This document shows, piece after piece, positions 26,468 through 35,876 of a stretch of DNA of 64,000 nt; the first letter of the stretch is position 1, and every line of letters starts with the position of its first letter. Source of the stretch: Bacilli bacterium (GTDB lineage: Bacteria; Bacillota_I; Bacilli_A; RF39; UBA660); the NCBI GenBank assembly GCA_017460175.1, contig JAFUBO010000005.1, forward strand, positions 85,082 through 149,081, written 5' to 3'. The notes under the pieces were generated by a model. That model was given only the letters and a program-made list of their open reading frames with translations, was not told the origin of the DNA and did no database searches. Both the position numbers and the translations under genes were made by a program.

Positions 26468-28258
26468 ATGCAGGAAAATATTAGAAACTTTTGTATTATA
26501 GCTCATATTGATCATGGTAAAAGTACTTTAGCAGATAGAATACTTGAATTAACTCATGCCATTGATAAAAGAGAATTAAAGAATCAGATGTTAGATTCAA
26601 TGGATTTAGAAAGAGAAAGAGGTATTACTATAAAGTTAAATGCAGTTACACTTTCTTATAATAAAGATGGAAAAGAATATAAGCTTAATTTAATAGATAC
26701 TCCAGGTCATGTAGATTTTTCTTATGAAGTATCAAGAAGTTTGGCTGCTTGTGAAGGAGCTATTTTGGTGGTTGATGCATCCCAAGGTGTTGAAGCACAA
26801 ACACTTGCTAATTTATATTTGGCTCTTGATAATAATTTGAAAGTAATACCAGTTATTAATAAAATAGATTTACCATCAGCTGATGTTGATAAAGTAATTA
26901 AAGAACTTGAAAATATAGGATTTGATAAAACAGAAATAGTATTAACCAGCGCAAAAACTGGAGAAGGAGTAGATAAATTATTAGATAAGATAATTGATGT
27001 AGTACCTTCACCAGCTGGTGATATAAATAAACCATTAAAAGCATTAATTTTTGATAGTTTATTTGATTCTTATAGAGGTGTTATAACTAGTATAAGGGTA
27101 GTAGATGGTGAAGTTAAAGTAAAAGATTTAATTAAAATGATGGAGACTAATGCAGTATATGATGTAGTTGGTTTATCAATTAATACCCCTAGAGAGAAAG
27201 AAGTAGAATGTTTAAAAACTGGAGAAGTAGGATATTTATATGCATCAATTAAAAGTATTAGTGACATTCATGTTGGTGATACAATTACATTAGAATCTAC
27301 TCCTGCTAAGGAAAAATTACCTGGATATAAGCCAATGAAACCTACTGTATATTGTGGACTTTATCCAATTGAATCTAATAAATTTGAAGACTTGAGGGAA
27401 GCTCTTGAAAAATTAAAATTAAATGATGCAGCTTTAACATTTGAACCTGAAACTTCAAAAGCATTAGGATTTGGATTTAGATGTGGTTTTTTAGGACTTT
27501 TACATATGGAAATAATTGAAGAGAGAATTGAAAGAGAATTTGGTATTTCATTAATTGCTACATCTCCTTCGGTTGTTTATGAAGTTATTTTAACAGATAA
27601 TACAAAATTAATGATAGATTGTCCTAGTAAAATGCCTAAAAGAGAAATTATTTCAAAAGTATTAGAACCATATGTAAAATGTAGTATATTTACACCATCA
27701 GAGTATATTGGGCCTATTATGGAATTATGTCAAGATAAACGAGGAACTTTTATAAATATGGAGTATTTAGATGAGGCTAGAGTTACTATTAATTATGATA
27801 TTCCGTTATCTGAAATAGTATATGATTTTTTTGATAAATTGAAATCATATACTAAGGGATATGCTTCTTTTGATTATGAAATAACAGATTATAAAGAAAG
27901 TAATCTTGTAAAAATGGATATTTTATTGAATGGGGAGATAGTTGATGCATTAAGTGTAGTTGTTCATAAAGATTTTGCTTATTCTAGAGGTAGAATAATA
28001 TGTGAAAAATTAAAGGAAATAATTCCAAGACAATTATTTGAGGTACCTATCCAAGCTGCAATAGGATCACACATTATATCTCGTGAAACTGTTAAAGCAT
28101 TAAGAAAAGATGTTCTTGCTAAGTGTTATGGTGGGGATGTTACACGTAAAAAGAAATTATTAGAAAAGCAAAAAGAAGGAAAGAAAAGAATGAAACAAAT
28201 AGGTAGTGTAGAAGTACCTCAAGAAGCATTTTTATCTATCCTTTCTACTAAGGAGTAA
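26468..28258 (+). CDS. lepA: Elongation factor 4 (LepA GTPase)
   Basis: Ribosome-associated translational GTPase. The 596-residue protein has the G1 motif [10 protein letters not shown] (12-21), G3 DTPGHVDF, G4 NKIDLP, EF-G-like domains II, III and V, and the LepA-specific C-terminal domain ([26 protein letters not shown] near residues 545-575, quoted in outline). GGAGGG precedes the ATG. It heads a run with a SpoIIID-like regulator, hemW and an HD hydrolase; lepA-hemW adjacency is conserved in Bacilli. Confidence 0.97.
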   Translation: MQENIRNFCIIAHIDHGKSTLADRILELTHAIDKRELKNQMLDSMDLERERGITIKLNAVTLSYNKDGKEYKLNLIDTPGHVDFSYEVSRSLAACEGAILVVDASQGVEAQTLANLYLALDNNLKVIPVINKIDLPSADVDKVIKELENIGFDKTEIVLTSAKTGEGVDKLLDKIIDVVPSPAGDINKPLKALIFDSLFDSYRGVITSIRVVDGEVKVKDLIKMMETNAVYDVVGLSINTPREKEVECLKTGEVGYLYASIKSISDIHVGDTITLESTPAKEKLPGYKPMKPTVYCGLYPIESNKFEDLREALEKLKLNDAALTFEPETSKALGFGFRCGFLGLLHMEIIEERIEREFGISLIATSPSVVYEVILTDNTKLMIDCPSKMPKREIISKVLEPYVKCSIFTPSEYIGPIMELCQDKRGTFINMEYLDEARVTINYDIPLSEIVYDFFDKLKSYTKGYASFDYEITDYKESNLVKMDILLNGEIVDALSVVVHKDFAYSRGRIICEKLKEIIPRQLFEVPIQAAIGSHIISRETVKALRKDVLAKCYGGDVTRKKKLLEKQKEGKKRMKQIGSVEVPQEAFLSILSTKE

Positions 28259-28260
28259 TT

Positions 28261-28716
28261 ATGAATAATGATATGATTATTAATGAAGTTAATGAATATA
28301 TAAATAATAATTTAACAGTGAAAGAAACAGCAGAAAAGTTAGGTATATCTAAAAGAACTTTTCAATTGCATTTAAAGAAAGTAAAAGATTTAGATTTAAA
28401 GTTACATAATTTAGTATTAAAAAAACAACAAAAAAATATTCGAAATGGTAGAATATTAGGAGGAAAAAAAGGTAAAGTAAAACCTAGATATTCTATGGAA
28501 GAAGCTGTTAATATGGCATATGAAATTATTAAAAATGAATTAACGTATGAAGAAGCTTCACTTAAATTTGATATACCTAAATCAACTATATATGAAATGG
28601 TACATAGTAGTTATATATCGCCTGAAATGAAAGCAATGTTAGAATTAGTAGCTATCTCTAATACAAAAGGAGTTATGGTATCAGATATAGTTGAGCGAAA
28701 AGGATATAATTTATGA
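28261..28716 (+). CDS. Double helix-turn-helix DNA-binding protein, SpoIIID-like
   Basis: The 151-residue protein has two consecutive units, each with a SpoIIID-type helix-turn-helix. Unit 1 (residues 8-65): INNNLTVKETAEKLGISKRT, then LDLKLHNLVLKKQQKNI and RILGGKKGK, which parallels the SpoIIID layout (HTH, then helix, then basic Gly-Gly segment). Unit 2 (residues 74-145): IKNELTYEEASLKFDIPKST followed by a related helix. Canonical SpoIIID is about 93 residues with one HTH. It lies two bases after lepA and overlaps hemW by ATGA. A regulator role is inferred; whether sporulation exists here is unknown. Confidence 0.72.
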   Translation: MNNDMIINEVNEYINNNLTVKETAEKLGISKRTFQLHLKKVKDLDLKLHNLVLKKQQKNIRNGRILGGKKGKVKPRYSMEEAVNMAYEIIKNELTYEEASLKFDIPKSTIYEMVHSSYISPEMKAMLELVAISNTKGVMVSDIVERKGYNL

Positions 28717-29816
28717 TAAAAAACTGTTATATACATATACCATTTTGTGATAGAATTTGTTCTTATTGTGATTTTTGTAAAATGGTTAAATATGATAAAT
28801 ATATTGATAAATATTTGGATGCATTAAAGAACGAAATAATTGATAAATATGAAGGAGATGTACTAGATACTATATATATTGGTGGAGGAACTCCTAGTTG
28901 TTTGAATTTAGGTCAATTGGATAAATTATTTTCTATATTAAATATATTAAAAAAAAGTGACAATGTTGAATATACTATAGAAGGAAATTTTGAAAGTACA
29001 AATGAAGATAAATTGTTATTATATAAAAAATATGGAATAAATAGATTGTCATTTGGTATTGAGTCAATTAACCGTGATAATTTAAAATTACTTGAAAGGG
29101 AATTAGATGATGATAAAGTTAGAAATACTATTTCAATAGCTAGAAAACTAGGATTTAATAATATAAATGTTGATTTGATGTATGCTTTTCCAAATGAAAG
29201 TATGGGTGATTTAAAAGAAGATTTAAAATATATATTTTCTTTGGATGTTGAACATATTTCAACTTATTCATTAATAATTGAAGATCATACTAAATTAAAA
29301 ATTAATGGTTATGAAAATATTTCTACTGATTTAGATAATGATATGTATAAATATATATGTATTAAAATGAGAAATAATGGTTATGATCATTATGAAATAA
29401 GTAATTTCTCAAAAAAAGGTTTTGAATCAAAACATAATCTATGTTATTGGAATAATGCTAATTACTATGGATTTGGCTTAGGAGCTAGTTCATATATTTT
29501 AAACCAGAGAATCACCAATACAAGAAGTTTGAATCATTATGGAGAAAAAAAATATACAAGAGAAATAGAATATTTAAATGAAAAAAGTGAAATAGAATAT
29601 GAAATTATTTTAAATTTAAGAAAAAATGATGGTATAGATTTAAATCGATTTAAAGAAAAGTATAAAAAAGAATTAAAAGAAGTATATAATTATAAAGATT
29701 TAATAAATAATAATTTATTAATAGAAGAAAATAGACATCTTTTTATTCCGGAAGATAAATGGTATATTAGTAATAGTATTATAGTGTGTATTTTAGAGAG
29801 GGAAATTTATGGATAG
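28713..29816 (+). CDS. hemW: Radical SAM heme chaperone HemW
   Basis: The 367-residue radical SAM protein has CxxxCxxC as C12, C16, C19 (PFCDRICSYCDF), GGGTPSCL, IEGNFEST, SFGIESIN and INVDLMYAFP motifs. The HemN-type auxiliary residues and the C-terminal HemN_C domain (YYGFGLGASSY, NTRSLNHY) fit HemW rather than true coproporphyrinogen dehydrogenase. HemW is thought to deliver heme to respiratory proteins; no heme enzymes are visible here. Start overlaps the upstream stop (ATGA); the 3' end overlaps the HD gene by eight bases. Confidence 0.92.
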   Translation: MIKNCYIHIPFCDRICSYCDFCKMVKYDKYIDKYLDALKNEIIDKYEGDVLDTIYIGGGTPSCLNLGQLDKLFSILNILKKSDNVEYTIEGNFESTNEDKLLLYKKYGINRLSFGIESINRDNLKLLERELDDDKVRNTISIARKLGFNNINVDLMYAFPNESMGDLKEDLKYIFSLDVEHISTYSLIIEDHTKLKINGYENISTDLDNDMYKYICIKMRNNGYDHYEISNFSKKGFESKHNLCYWNNANYYGFGLGASSYILNQRITNTRSLNHYGEKKYTREIEYLNEKSEIEYEIILNLRKNDGIDLNRFKEKYKKELKEVYNYKDLINNNLLIEENRHLFIPEDKWYISNSIIVCILEREIYG

Positions 29817-30390
29817 AGAAGAGTTATTTTTAGATGAGTTAGAATATATTAAGGATGAAAATTTACAAGAAGTATTACTTAATATTATTAATATGTTACC
29901 AGATTATTGGTTTATTGAGGCTGCTTCATCAACTGGTAAATATCATCCAGAGTATGCATTAGGAGAAGGTGGACTTCTTAGACATTCAAAGGCTGCGATG
30001 AGAATAGGATATGAATTATTAAGTAATCCATGTATTGGTGATAAATATAATGATAAAGAAAAGGATTTAATACTTATTTCTTTACTTGTACACGATGGAT
30101 TGAAGTTAGGTTTGCCTAAGGAAAAATATACAAGATTTGATCATCCTATTTTAATGGCTAATTTTATTACAGATAACTATAAGGAAATTGGTCTTGATAA
30201 AAATGATGCAGAATTTATGAGTGATGTTATTAAGACTCATATGGGACCATGGACTACAGATTATAATGGTAATGAAGTATTAGAAAAACCTAAAAATAAA
30301 TATCAAAATTTTGTGCATATGTGTGATTTTCTTGCTTCACGTAAATGCATATTAGTTCCTTTTGATAGTGATAATAATATAAGTGTCTAA
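29809..30390 (+). CDS. HD-domain hydrolase
   Basis: A 193-residue protein with metal-binding HD-type residues: LLRHSKAAMR, the HD dyad in LLVHDGLKLG (about residues 100-109), FDHPIL, KTHMGPW and HMCDFLASRK. This set suggests a phosphohydrolase acting on a nucleotide or related phosphate ester; the substrate cannot be told from sequence. ATG follows GAGAGGGA and overlaps hemW. The gene's TAA is in the loop of a perfect terminator hairpin. Confidence 0.85.
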   Translation: MDREELFLDELEYIKDENLQEVLLNIINMLPDYWFIEAASSTGKYHPEYALGEGGLLRHSKAAMRIGYELLSNPCIGDKYNDKEKDLILISLLVHDGLKLGLPKEKYTRFDHPILMANFITDNYKEIGLDKNDAEFMSDVIKTHMGPWTTDYNGNEVLEKPKNKYQNFVHMCDFLASRKCILVPFDSDNNISV

Positions 30391-30406
30391 TGACACTTAT
30401 TTTTTA
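30379..30406 (+). terminator. HD-gene terminator, stop codon in loop
   Basis: ATAAGTGTC (30379-30387), loop TAAT containing the TAA stop (30388-30390), GACACTTAT (30392-30400), then T6. Confidence 0.88.
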
Positions 30407-30475
30407 GGTATTGTTTAAAATTTATATTTTTGATATATTTAAATAGGATGATATAGTAATGGAGAAGGTGATAAT

Positions 30476-31147
30476 ATGGGAAAAATTATTGTTATTGAAG
30501 GAACAGATTGTTCTGGAAAAGAAACTCAATCAAAATTACTGGAAAAAAGATTAAATGATAGTGGTAAAAAATGCATTCGTTTTGAATTTCCAATGTATGA
30601 TACACCAACTGGTAAAATAGTAGGTGGTTCTTATTTAGGAAAAGAAGAAATTGGCAATAGTGTATTTCCTGAAGGTGCTGTAAATGTTTCTCCTATGGTA
30701 GTTAGTTTATATTATGCTGCTGATAGAAAATATAATTTACCAAAAATTGAAGAGTATTTAAAAAAAGATTATTATGTTTTACTTGATAGATATACAACTT
30801 CAAACATGGCACATCAAGGAAGCAAAATAAAAGATAAGGACGAAAGATTTGTAATGTATCAATGGATAGATAAATTAGAGTACTGGTTATTACAATTACC
30901 AAAACCTGATATGACTATATTTTTGCATGTTCCATATGAATATACTTTAGAACTTAGAAAAAACAGAACTAGTATAGATGAACATGAAAAATCTATTGAT
31001 CATTTAAGACAAGCAGAAGAAGCTTATGTTGAATTAGCATCATTATATAATTGGAATACAATAGAATGTATAAAAAATGAAAAATTAAGGACAGTTGAAG
31101 ATATAAATGATGAAATATTTAATATAATAGAAAAAGAACCTTTTTAA
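30476..31147 (+). CDS. tmk: Thymidylate-kinase-like deoxynucleotide kinase
   Basis: A 223-residue P-loop kinase: EGTDCSGKETQ (residues 8-18) is the Walker A, DRYTTSNMAHQG the DRY/substrate region, and LRKNRTSIDEHEKS the lid. dTMP kinase makes dTDP for DNA synthesis. The P-loop has GTDCSGKET rather than the usual bacterial GxDGAGKTT or GxEGSGKTT, and the region around residues 40-80 (YDTPTGKIVGG, NVSPMVVSLYYAADR) resembles a distinct bacterial branch, so substrate preference is less certain. ATG follows GGAGAAGGTGAT. Confidence 0.82.
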   Translation: MGKIIVIEGTDCSGKETQSKLLEKRLNDSGKKCIRFEFPMYDTPTGKIVGGSYLGKEEIGNSVFPEGAVNVSPMVVSLYYAADRKYNLPKIEEYLKKDYYVLLDRYTTSNMAHQGSKIKDKDERFVMYQWIDKLEYWLLQLPKPDMTIFLHVPYEYTLELRKNRTSIDEHEKSIDHLRQAEEAYVELASLYNWNTIECIKNEKLRTVEDINDEIFNIIEKEPF

Positions 31148-31158
31148 GGTTCTTTTAT
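31132..31158. terminator. Bidirectional terminator between tmk and pilB
   Basis: AAAAGAACCTT (31132-31142) pairs with AAGGTTCTTTT (31146-31156); the tmk TAA is 31145-31147. A's on the left and T's on the right make it usable from both strands. Confidence 0.82.
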
Positions 31159-31159
31159 A

Positions 31160-32638
31160 TTAGTTTAATTTTTGTAATTGATTATTTGGTACAACTGGTT
31201 GTACTTGTTGTACTTGTTGAACTGGTTTAACTTGTTGTACTTGTTGTTGTACTTGTTGAACTGGTTTAACTTGTTGTAATTGTTGTTGTACTTGTTGAAC
31301 TGGTTTAACTTGTTGTTGATTTGGTGTAGTAATTGTTTGTTGTACAACTGGTTGTATTTTAGTTTTTGTTATTTCATTTTCATAATTTTCATCATCTTCG
31401 TCTTCTATTTCAATAATACGATATATTTCTTCAAAAGATGTTTTTCCTTCTAAACATTTAATTAAAGCATCTTGTAACATAGTTATAGTATTGCCACTAT
31501 ATACCATTTTAGCAAAATCCTTTTTTTCTAATTTTTCATTACTTAGAGAATCACGGATGTCATCATCTATTTCAAGTACTTCTTGAACAGCTAAACGACC
31601 ATGATAACCGTTACGACAATGTGGACATCCTTTAGGATTAGCATCCCAAACTTTTTGAACGTCCATATTCATATATTTTTTAAATACCTTTTTCTCATAT
31701 TGTGTTGTGGCTCTTTGAAATCTACAATGAGGACATAACATTTTAGCTAGTCTTTGAGAAATAATACCTGTCAAAGCAGTAGATAATAAATATCTTTCAA
31801 CATCCATATCTAATAAACGTTCTACTGTTGCTAGAGTGTTATTTGTGTGAATTGTAGATAAAACTAAATGACCTGTAATAGATGCACGAACAGCAATTTT
31901 GGCTGTTTCAGAGTCACGAATTTCTCCAATTAGTATGATATTTGGATCTTGACGTAATATAGATCGAAGTGCAGTACCAAATGTCATTCCAATTTCAGAA
32001 TTTACTTGAACTTGATTTACTCCTTCAATATTCATTTCAATTGGATCTTCAACAGTAATAATATTAGTTTCTGGTTTGTTTAATTCTTGTAGAATAGAGT
32101 AAGTTGTTGTAGATTTACCTGAACCAGTAGCACCGGTAGTTAAAATAATACCATTAGGTATATTCATCATTCTTCTAACTTTCTCTAAATTTTTAGGATG
32201 AAAATCTAAAGTATCGACACCTTTTAAACTACGTGAATAATCTAAAATACGAATAACTATTTTTTCTCCTTCATTTAATGGTAGTGATGATACACGCATA
32301 TCTAAGTCCATACCACCAAATTCACCTTTAATCGCTCCATCTTGTGGAAGACGTGATTCAGTAATATTCATATTAGCAAGTAGTTTAAGTCTGGTAGTTA
32401 AATTTTTTTCGTAAGCTTTAGGAACAAAAGTATAATCTTGGCAATCACCATCAATTCTAAATCGAACCATCATTCCATCTTCTCTTGGATCGAAATGAAT
32501 ATCACTTGAATTGTGTTTTGCAGCAGAAATAATGATATAATCTGCAATTTGAGTAACAGGTGTTTTTGTGAAGTCAAAAGACACCATGAAATTTTTGTTC
32601 TTAGTTTGTACACTATTGACATCAAATTGAACCATCAT
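31160..32638 (-). CDS. pilB: Type IV pilus/secretion assembly ATPase PilB (GspE family) with Gln/Val-rich repeat tail
   Basis: Cytoplasmic hexameric ATPase that powers pilin polymerisation. The 492-residue protein has SSDIHFDPRE (44-53), Walker A TGATGSGKST (168-177), Walker B NIILIGE (233-239), the His box HLVLSTIHTNN, and two CxxC pairs (302/305 and 338/341) of the GspE zinc domain. It lacks the N-terminal GspE_N domain. The last 60 or so residues are Gln/Val/Pro repeats of about 13 residues (QQVKPVQQVQQQ) not seen in typical PilB. AAAGGGG precedes ATG 32638. It diverges from two prepilin genes. Confidence 0.95.
   Translation of the reverse strand: MMVQFDVNSVQTKNKNFMVSFDFTKTPVTQIADYIIISAAKHNSSDIHFDPREDGMMVRFRIDGDCQDYTFVPKAYEKNLTTRLKLLANMNITESRLPQDGAIKGEFGGMDLDMRVSSLPLNEGEKIVIRILDYSRSLKGVDTLDFHPKNLEKVRRMMNIPNGIILTTGATGSGKSTTTYSILQELNKPETNIITVEDPIEMNIEGVNQVQVNSEIGMTFGTALRSILRQDPNIILIGEIRDSETAKIAVRASITGHLVLSTIHTNNTLATVERLLDMDVERYLLSTALTGIISQRLAKMLCPHCRFQRATTQYEKKVFKKYMNMDVQKVWDANPKGCPHCRNGYHGRLAVQEVLEIDDDIRDSLSNEKLEKKDFAKMVYSGNTITMLQDALIKCLEGKTSFEEIYRIIEIEDEDDENYENEITKTKIQPVVQQTITTPNQQQVKPVQQVQQQLQQVKPVQQVQQQVQQVKPVQQVQQVQPVVPNNQLQKLN
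31195..31325 (-). repeat. 39-bp tandem repeat encoding QVKPVQQVQQ units
   Basis: Three imperfect in-frame copies of about 39 bases inside the 3' end of pilB. The plus strand shows a recurring mix of TTGTTGTACTTGTTGAACTG and GGTTTAACTTG. The low complexity and in-frame unit make copy-number slippage likely. Confidence 0.8.
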
Positions 32639-32681
32639 TTCAACCCCTTTGTCTACTTTTTATGGTATTTTACTAAAATAT

Positions 32682-32691
32682 ATTATATAAT
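32682..32691. promoter_or_regulatory. Palindromic -10 shared by pilB and the divergent prepilin gene
   Basis: ATTATATAAT is its own reverse complement and gives a TATAAT on each strand, about 37 bases before the pilin start and about 44 before the pilB start. No clear -35 seen on either side. Confidence 0.4.
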
Positions 32692-32727
32692 ACTTTTAGA
32701 AGAATATCAAGGAGAGGAATGGTTAAA

Positions 32728-33324
32728 ATGAAAAAAAATAATTCATCTGGATTTGTACTTGCTGAAACTCTTGTTGTAACTGTCTTTTTAATGGTAATTT
32801 TTGGACTTATTTATAGAAATTTTGTACCTTTAATTGGTGAATATGAAAAAAGAGAAAACTATGATAGTGTTGATGGAAAGTATTCTGCTTATTTAATAAA
32901 AAGAATGATAGAAGATTCTTCTTATGATATTCCTAGTACGAAAACTCAGAATTTTACAGATAAGGGATTTGTACAATTTGAATGTAGTGATATTACTTCT
33001 GATAACGAAAAAAGAAATTATTGTATTAAAATTGTTAGAAATTTAGAAGTAAACGGTTGTGATGATAATGGTAATAATTGTGAAATATATATTACAAGGT
33101 ATAGATTAAACAATGCATCAGATACTTCTAAAGTTTGGTTTAAACAAACTGTAAAAAAAGAAAAAAGTTTATTTCGTTCTGGGTTTAGAGATTATATAGA
33201 ATCTTTACCTGATTATTCGGCAGAATCATTAAATTATGCAAATTATCGTGTTATTATATGTTTTAAAAATACTAAGGGTAATAATAATTATTATTCTTAT
33301 GCCACAATTGAGGTGAGTCGTTAA
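32728..33324 (+). CDS. Minor prepilin-like protein
   Basis: A 198-residue protein with a prepilin signal, KKNNSSG|FVLAETLVVTVFLMVIF, including the +5 Glu, then a helix and a globular part with four Cys residues (C-S-D, N-Y-C, G-C-D, N-C-E) that could form disulphides. I chose ATG 32728; ATG 32719 is too close to GGAGAGG (32711-32717). It overlaps the next prepilin gene by one base and diverges from pilB, so it is probably a pilus component. Resembles GspI/GspJ or ComG-type minor pseudopilins in size. Confidence 0.82.
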   Translation: MKKNNSSGFVLAETLVVTVFLMVIFGLIYRNFVPLIGEYEKRENYDSVDGKYSAYLIKRMIEDSSYDIPSTKTQNFTDKGFVQFECSDITSDNEKRNYCIKIVRNLEVNGCDDNGNNCEIYITRYRLNNASDTSKVWFKQTVKKEKSLFRSGFRDYIESLPDYSAESLNYANYRVIICFKNTKGNNNYYSYATIEVSR

Positions 33325-33941
33325 TGAAAATGAATAATAAGGGTATTACAACAATTGAGGTTATTGTATGTTTTGTATTGATTTCAATTATAACTGTATC
33401 TTTATATACTACTGTTTCTAATTTTAATGAGAAAAAGATAATTGAGGGTTATAAAGAAGAAATATATGATTATAAAAATATATTAACTAAGGATATTCAA
33501 GATGATTTTATTAAAATAGGAATTGCTAATGCAAAGTATGAGAAAACAACAGAAGGTAGTAAAAATATATATACTGTTACATGTATTTTAAAAGATGGAA
33601 CGACACGTAAATTAGTTGTAGAACAGTTATTAGCTAAGAGTTCTTATCATACAGAAGGTGTAACAGATGCTGATGATTATTTTATGATTAAATATGGAAA
33701 AAGTGATGATTTAATTGAGTATCCTATACCTGAATTGGGATATTCAGAAAATGAAAGTGGTCATAAAGTTCAAGATTTATCTATTAATACTGTTTCTATT
33801 AGTATAGATAATGAAAATGTATTATCTATATACATTGGTTTTTATCATCCTGATCTTGATACAAAATATGGAATAAGTATAGTAAGCCCAATAAACTATA
33901 CTTTTAGTGGAGCAGAGGGTACAACTCCATGGAATTATTAA
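33324..33941 (+). CDS. Minor prepilin-like protein
   Basis: A 205-residue protein beginning MKMNNKG|ITTIEVIVCFVLISIITV: Ile replaces Phe at +1, but Glu at +5 and the hydrophobic helix are kept. The remainder has strands and one extracellular Cys (YTVTCILKDG). The ATG overlaps the preceding stop codon (TAATG) with GAGGTGA eight bases before. A second ATG at 33330 is possible. It forms a two-gene unit with the previous prepilin, next to pilB on the other strand. Confidence 0.8.
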   Translation: MKMNNKGITTIEVIVCFVLISIITVSLYTTVSNFNEKKIIEGYKEEIYDYKNILTKDIQDDFIKIGIANAKYEKTTEGSKNIYTVTCILKDGTTRKLVVEQLLAKSSYHTEGVTDADDYFMIKYGKSDDLIEYPIPELGYSENESGHKVQDLSINTVSISIDNENVLSIYIGFYHPDLDTKYGISIVSPINYTFSGAEGTTPWNY

Positions 33942-34813
33942 GATATATTAATTAATATTATAAAAATTATAAATGATAGGATAGTACCAATTATCCTCCC
34001 TTTTATAAAACTTTTATATAAGAAAGTATCTTCTAAGATACTTTTTATTTGCATATGTATTGAAATACTTCCAAATGATGTGAAAAATAATATAAAAAGA
34101 GCTTTATATAAATTATTATTTATGATACTAGTAGAAAATATGCCTTTTGTTAAATCAAAAGTACCAGATATTAAAATATAAATATATGGATTTAATTGTA
34201 TATATTTAGTAATTATACAGGAAATTAAATAATAAAAAATAGATGTTCCATAGATTAGTAATATTACTTTTAAAGAAGATATAATTGAATTATTTAATAC
34301 TTTAGAAAAGTTATTTTGATATACAATAATATGATTATTAGAATTATTATTTTTTTTAGTAAATAAAAATATTATAAAATTACTTAGTATAATGGATAAT
34401 AACAATTTAATACAAAGTAACTTATTATTTAATAAAATATTGACTGATCCTAAAATAAATAATGGATTTGGAAAATGACTATACATGATAATATGTGATG
34501 CTATTTCTTTTGTTATATTACCTTTATTTAGTAAATCTTTTGTATATTTGGCTCCACTAGGGAATCCACTAATTAAGCTTAAAATAAAAACATATATATT
34601 ACTTATATTTATTGGTATAATATCTAGTATTTTATATTCAATTAATAGTGTAGAGAATACAAAAAAAATGAAACTAACTGGGAATAATTTAGTATAAAAG
34701 AGTTTTGTATAATCTAAAAAATTATTAATAATAAATTCTGAATTAATAAAGTAAAGTAATAAAATAATGATTAAAGTGACAAGTATAAGTATAGTTTTAT
34801 AAGTTTTTTTCAT
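33938..34813 (-). CDS. YlbJ-like integral membrane protein (nucleoside-recognition/Gate domain family)
   Basis: A 291-residue hydrophobic protein with about eight membrane helices. The motifs SGFPSGAKYTKDLL and SHFPNPLFILGSV, and GSISIHMQIKSIL near the C-terminus, match YlbJ, a sporulation-associated membrane protein of Bacillus. The adjacent divergent gene is YlbL-like, and ylbJ and ylbL are near neighbours in Bacillus, which supports the call. AAAAGGA precedes ATG 34813. It is convergent with the prepilin pair; the coding ends overlap by four bases. Confidence 0.75.
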   Translation of the reverse strand: MKKTYKTILILVTLIIILLLYFINSEFIINNFLDYTKLFYTKLFPVSFIFFVFSTLLIEYKILDIIPINISNIYVFILSLISGFPSGAKYTKDLLNKGNITKEIASHIIMYSHFPNPLFILGSVNILLNNKLLCIKLLLSIILSNFIIFLFTKKNNNSNNHIIVYQNNFSKVLNNSIISSLKVILLIYGTSIFYYLISCIITKYIQLNPYIYILISGTFDLTKGIFSTSIINNNLYKALFILFFTSFGSISIHMQIKSILEDTFLYKSFIKGRIIGTILSFIIFIILINIS

Positions 34814-34828
34814 AAAATTCCTTTTATT

Positions 34829-34837
34829 TGTTATAAT
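34829..34837 (+). promoter_or_regulatory. Extended -10 promoter for ylbL-like gene
   Basis: TGTTATAAT; the predicted transcription start coincides with the AGGTGAT ribosome-binding site (34844-34850), giving a leader of about 12 bases. Confidence 0.6.
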
Positions 34838-34855
34838 TATTTTAGGTGATAATAT

Positions 34856-35875
34856 ATGAAGAAATTATTATCTTATATAATTGATACCATTGTGCAAGAA
34901 TACAAATTTATTATATTTATGATTCTTTTATTAATTATATTCGAGTTTCCACTGAATTATTATATTATTGTTGGTGGTGGAACTAGTGATGTATCAAGTA
35001 GAATTAAAGTAGATGATAATTATAATAGCAAGGGTAGTTTTAATATTAGTTATGTAGAAGAATTACAAGGTAATGTAGGTACTTATCTTTTAAGTTATAT
35101 TATTCCAACTTGGGATAGAGAAGATGCTAATAATTATAAATATAGTGATAAAGAAGATATAAAAGATATAGAATTTAGAAGTGATTTGGATTTATTAACT
35201 TCCAATGGAAATGCTACTTATTGGGCTTATACCTTAGCTGGTAAAAAGATAAAAAAAACTGATTATAAGTTATATGTAATTACAGTTTTTGATGGGTATG
35301 ATACCCCTTTAAAAGTAGGAGATGAAATACTTAGTATAAATAATAATACATATGAAAGTATTGATGAATATCGAGAATATTTACAAACTACTTCTGTAGA
35401 TGATGAAGTAGAAGTAAAAATAAAAAGAAATAATAAAGAAAAGATAGTAAAATCAAAAATGTATAAGTATAAAGATAGACTTATAATGGGTGTAGGATTA
35501 CAAATTGTTAATAAATATAGTACTCAACCTAAAGTAAATATAAAGTTTAGAAATAGTGAATCTGGTCCATCAGGAGGATTGATTTCAACATTAGAAATAT
35601 ATAACCAATTAACTAAAAAAGATTTAACTCATGGATTAAAAATAACTGGTACTGGTACAATTGAAGATGATGGTAGTATTGGTGAAATCGGTGGTGTTGA
35701 ATATAAATTATTAGGAGCTAGTCAAGATAAAAGTGATATATTTTTAGTACCTAGTGGTGATAATTATAAGACTGCACTAAAATATAAGAAAGATAAGAAA
35801 CTTAAAATTAAAATAATTGAGGTAAAAAATATACAAGATGCCATTTCAAAATTAGAAGGAATAGAGGTAAATTAG
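34856..35875 (+). CDS. PDZ-Lon-type serine protease, YlbL/SepM-like
   Basis: A 339-residue protein with an N-terminal membrane helix (about residues 18-38), an outward PDZ domain (LKVGDEILSINN at about 150-161) and a C-terminal Lon-type (S16) protease domain. The Ser-Lys dyad is S239 (SGPSGG) and K284 (GGVEYKLLGA), the usual spacing for Lon catalytic residues. SepM in streptococci trims a secreted signalling peptide; the substrate here is unknown. It is followed one base later by a membrane-anchored unknown, so the two probably form an operon. Confidence 0.9.
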   Translation: MKKLLSYIIDTIVQEYKFIIFMILLLIIFEFPLNYYIIVGGGTSDVSSRIKVDDNYNSKGSFNISYVEELQGNVGTYLLSYIIPTWDREDANNYKYSDKEDIKDIEFRSDLDLLTSNGNATYWAYTLAGKKIKKTDYKLYVITVFDGYDTPLKVGDEILSINNNTYESIDEYREYLQTTSVDDEVEVKIKRNNKEKIVKSKMYKYKDRLIMGVGLQIVNKYSTQPKVNIKFRNSESGPSGGLISTLEIYNQLTKKDLTHGLKITGTGTIEDDGSIGEIGGVEYKLLGASQDKSDIFLVPSGDNYKTALKYKKDKKLKIKIIEVKNIQDAISKLEGIEVN

Positions 35876-35876
35876 T

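Noticed and set aside
31195-31345. CRISPR-like repeat array
   Set aside because: The repeats are in frame in pilB, encode Gln/Val/Pro, have no unique spacers and no cas genes nearby.
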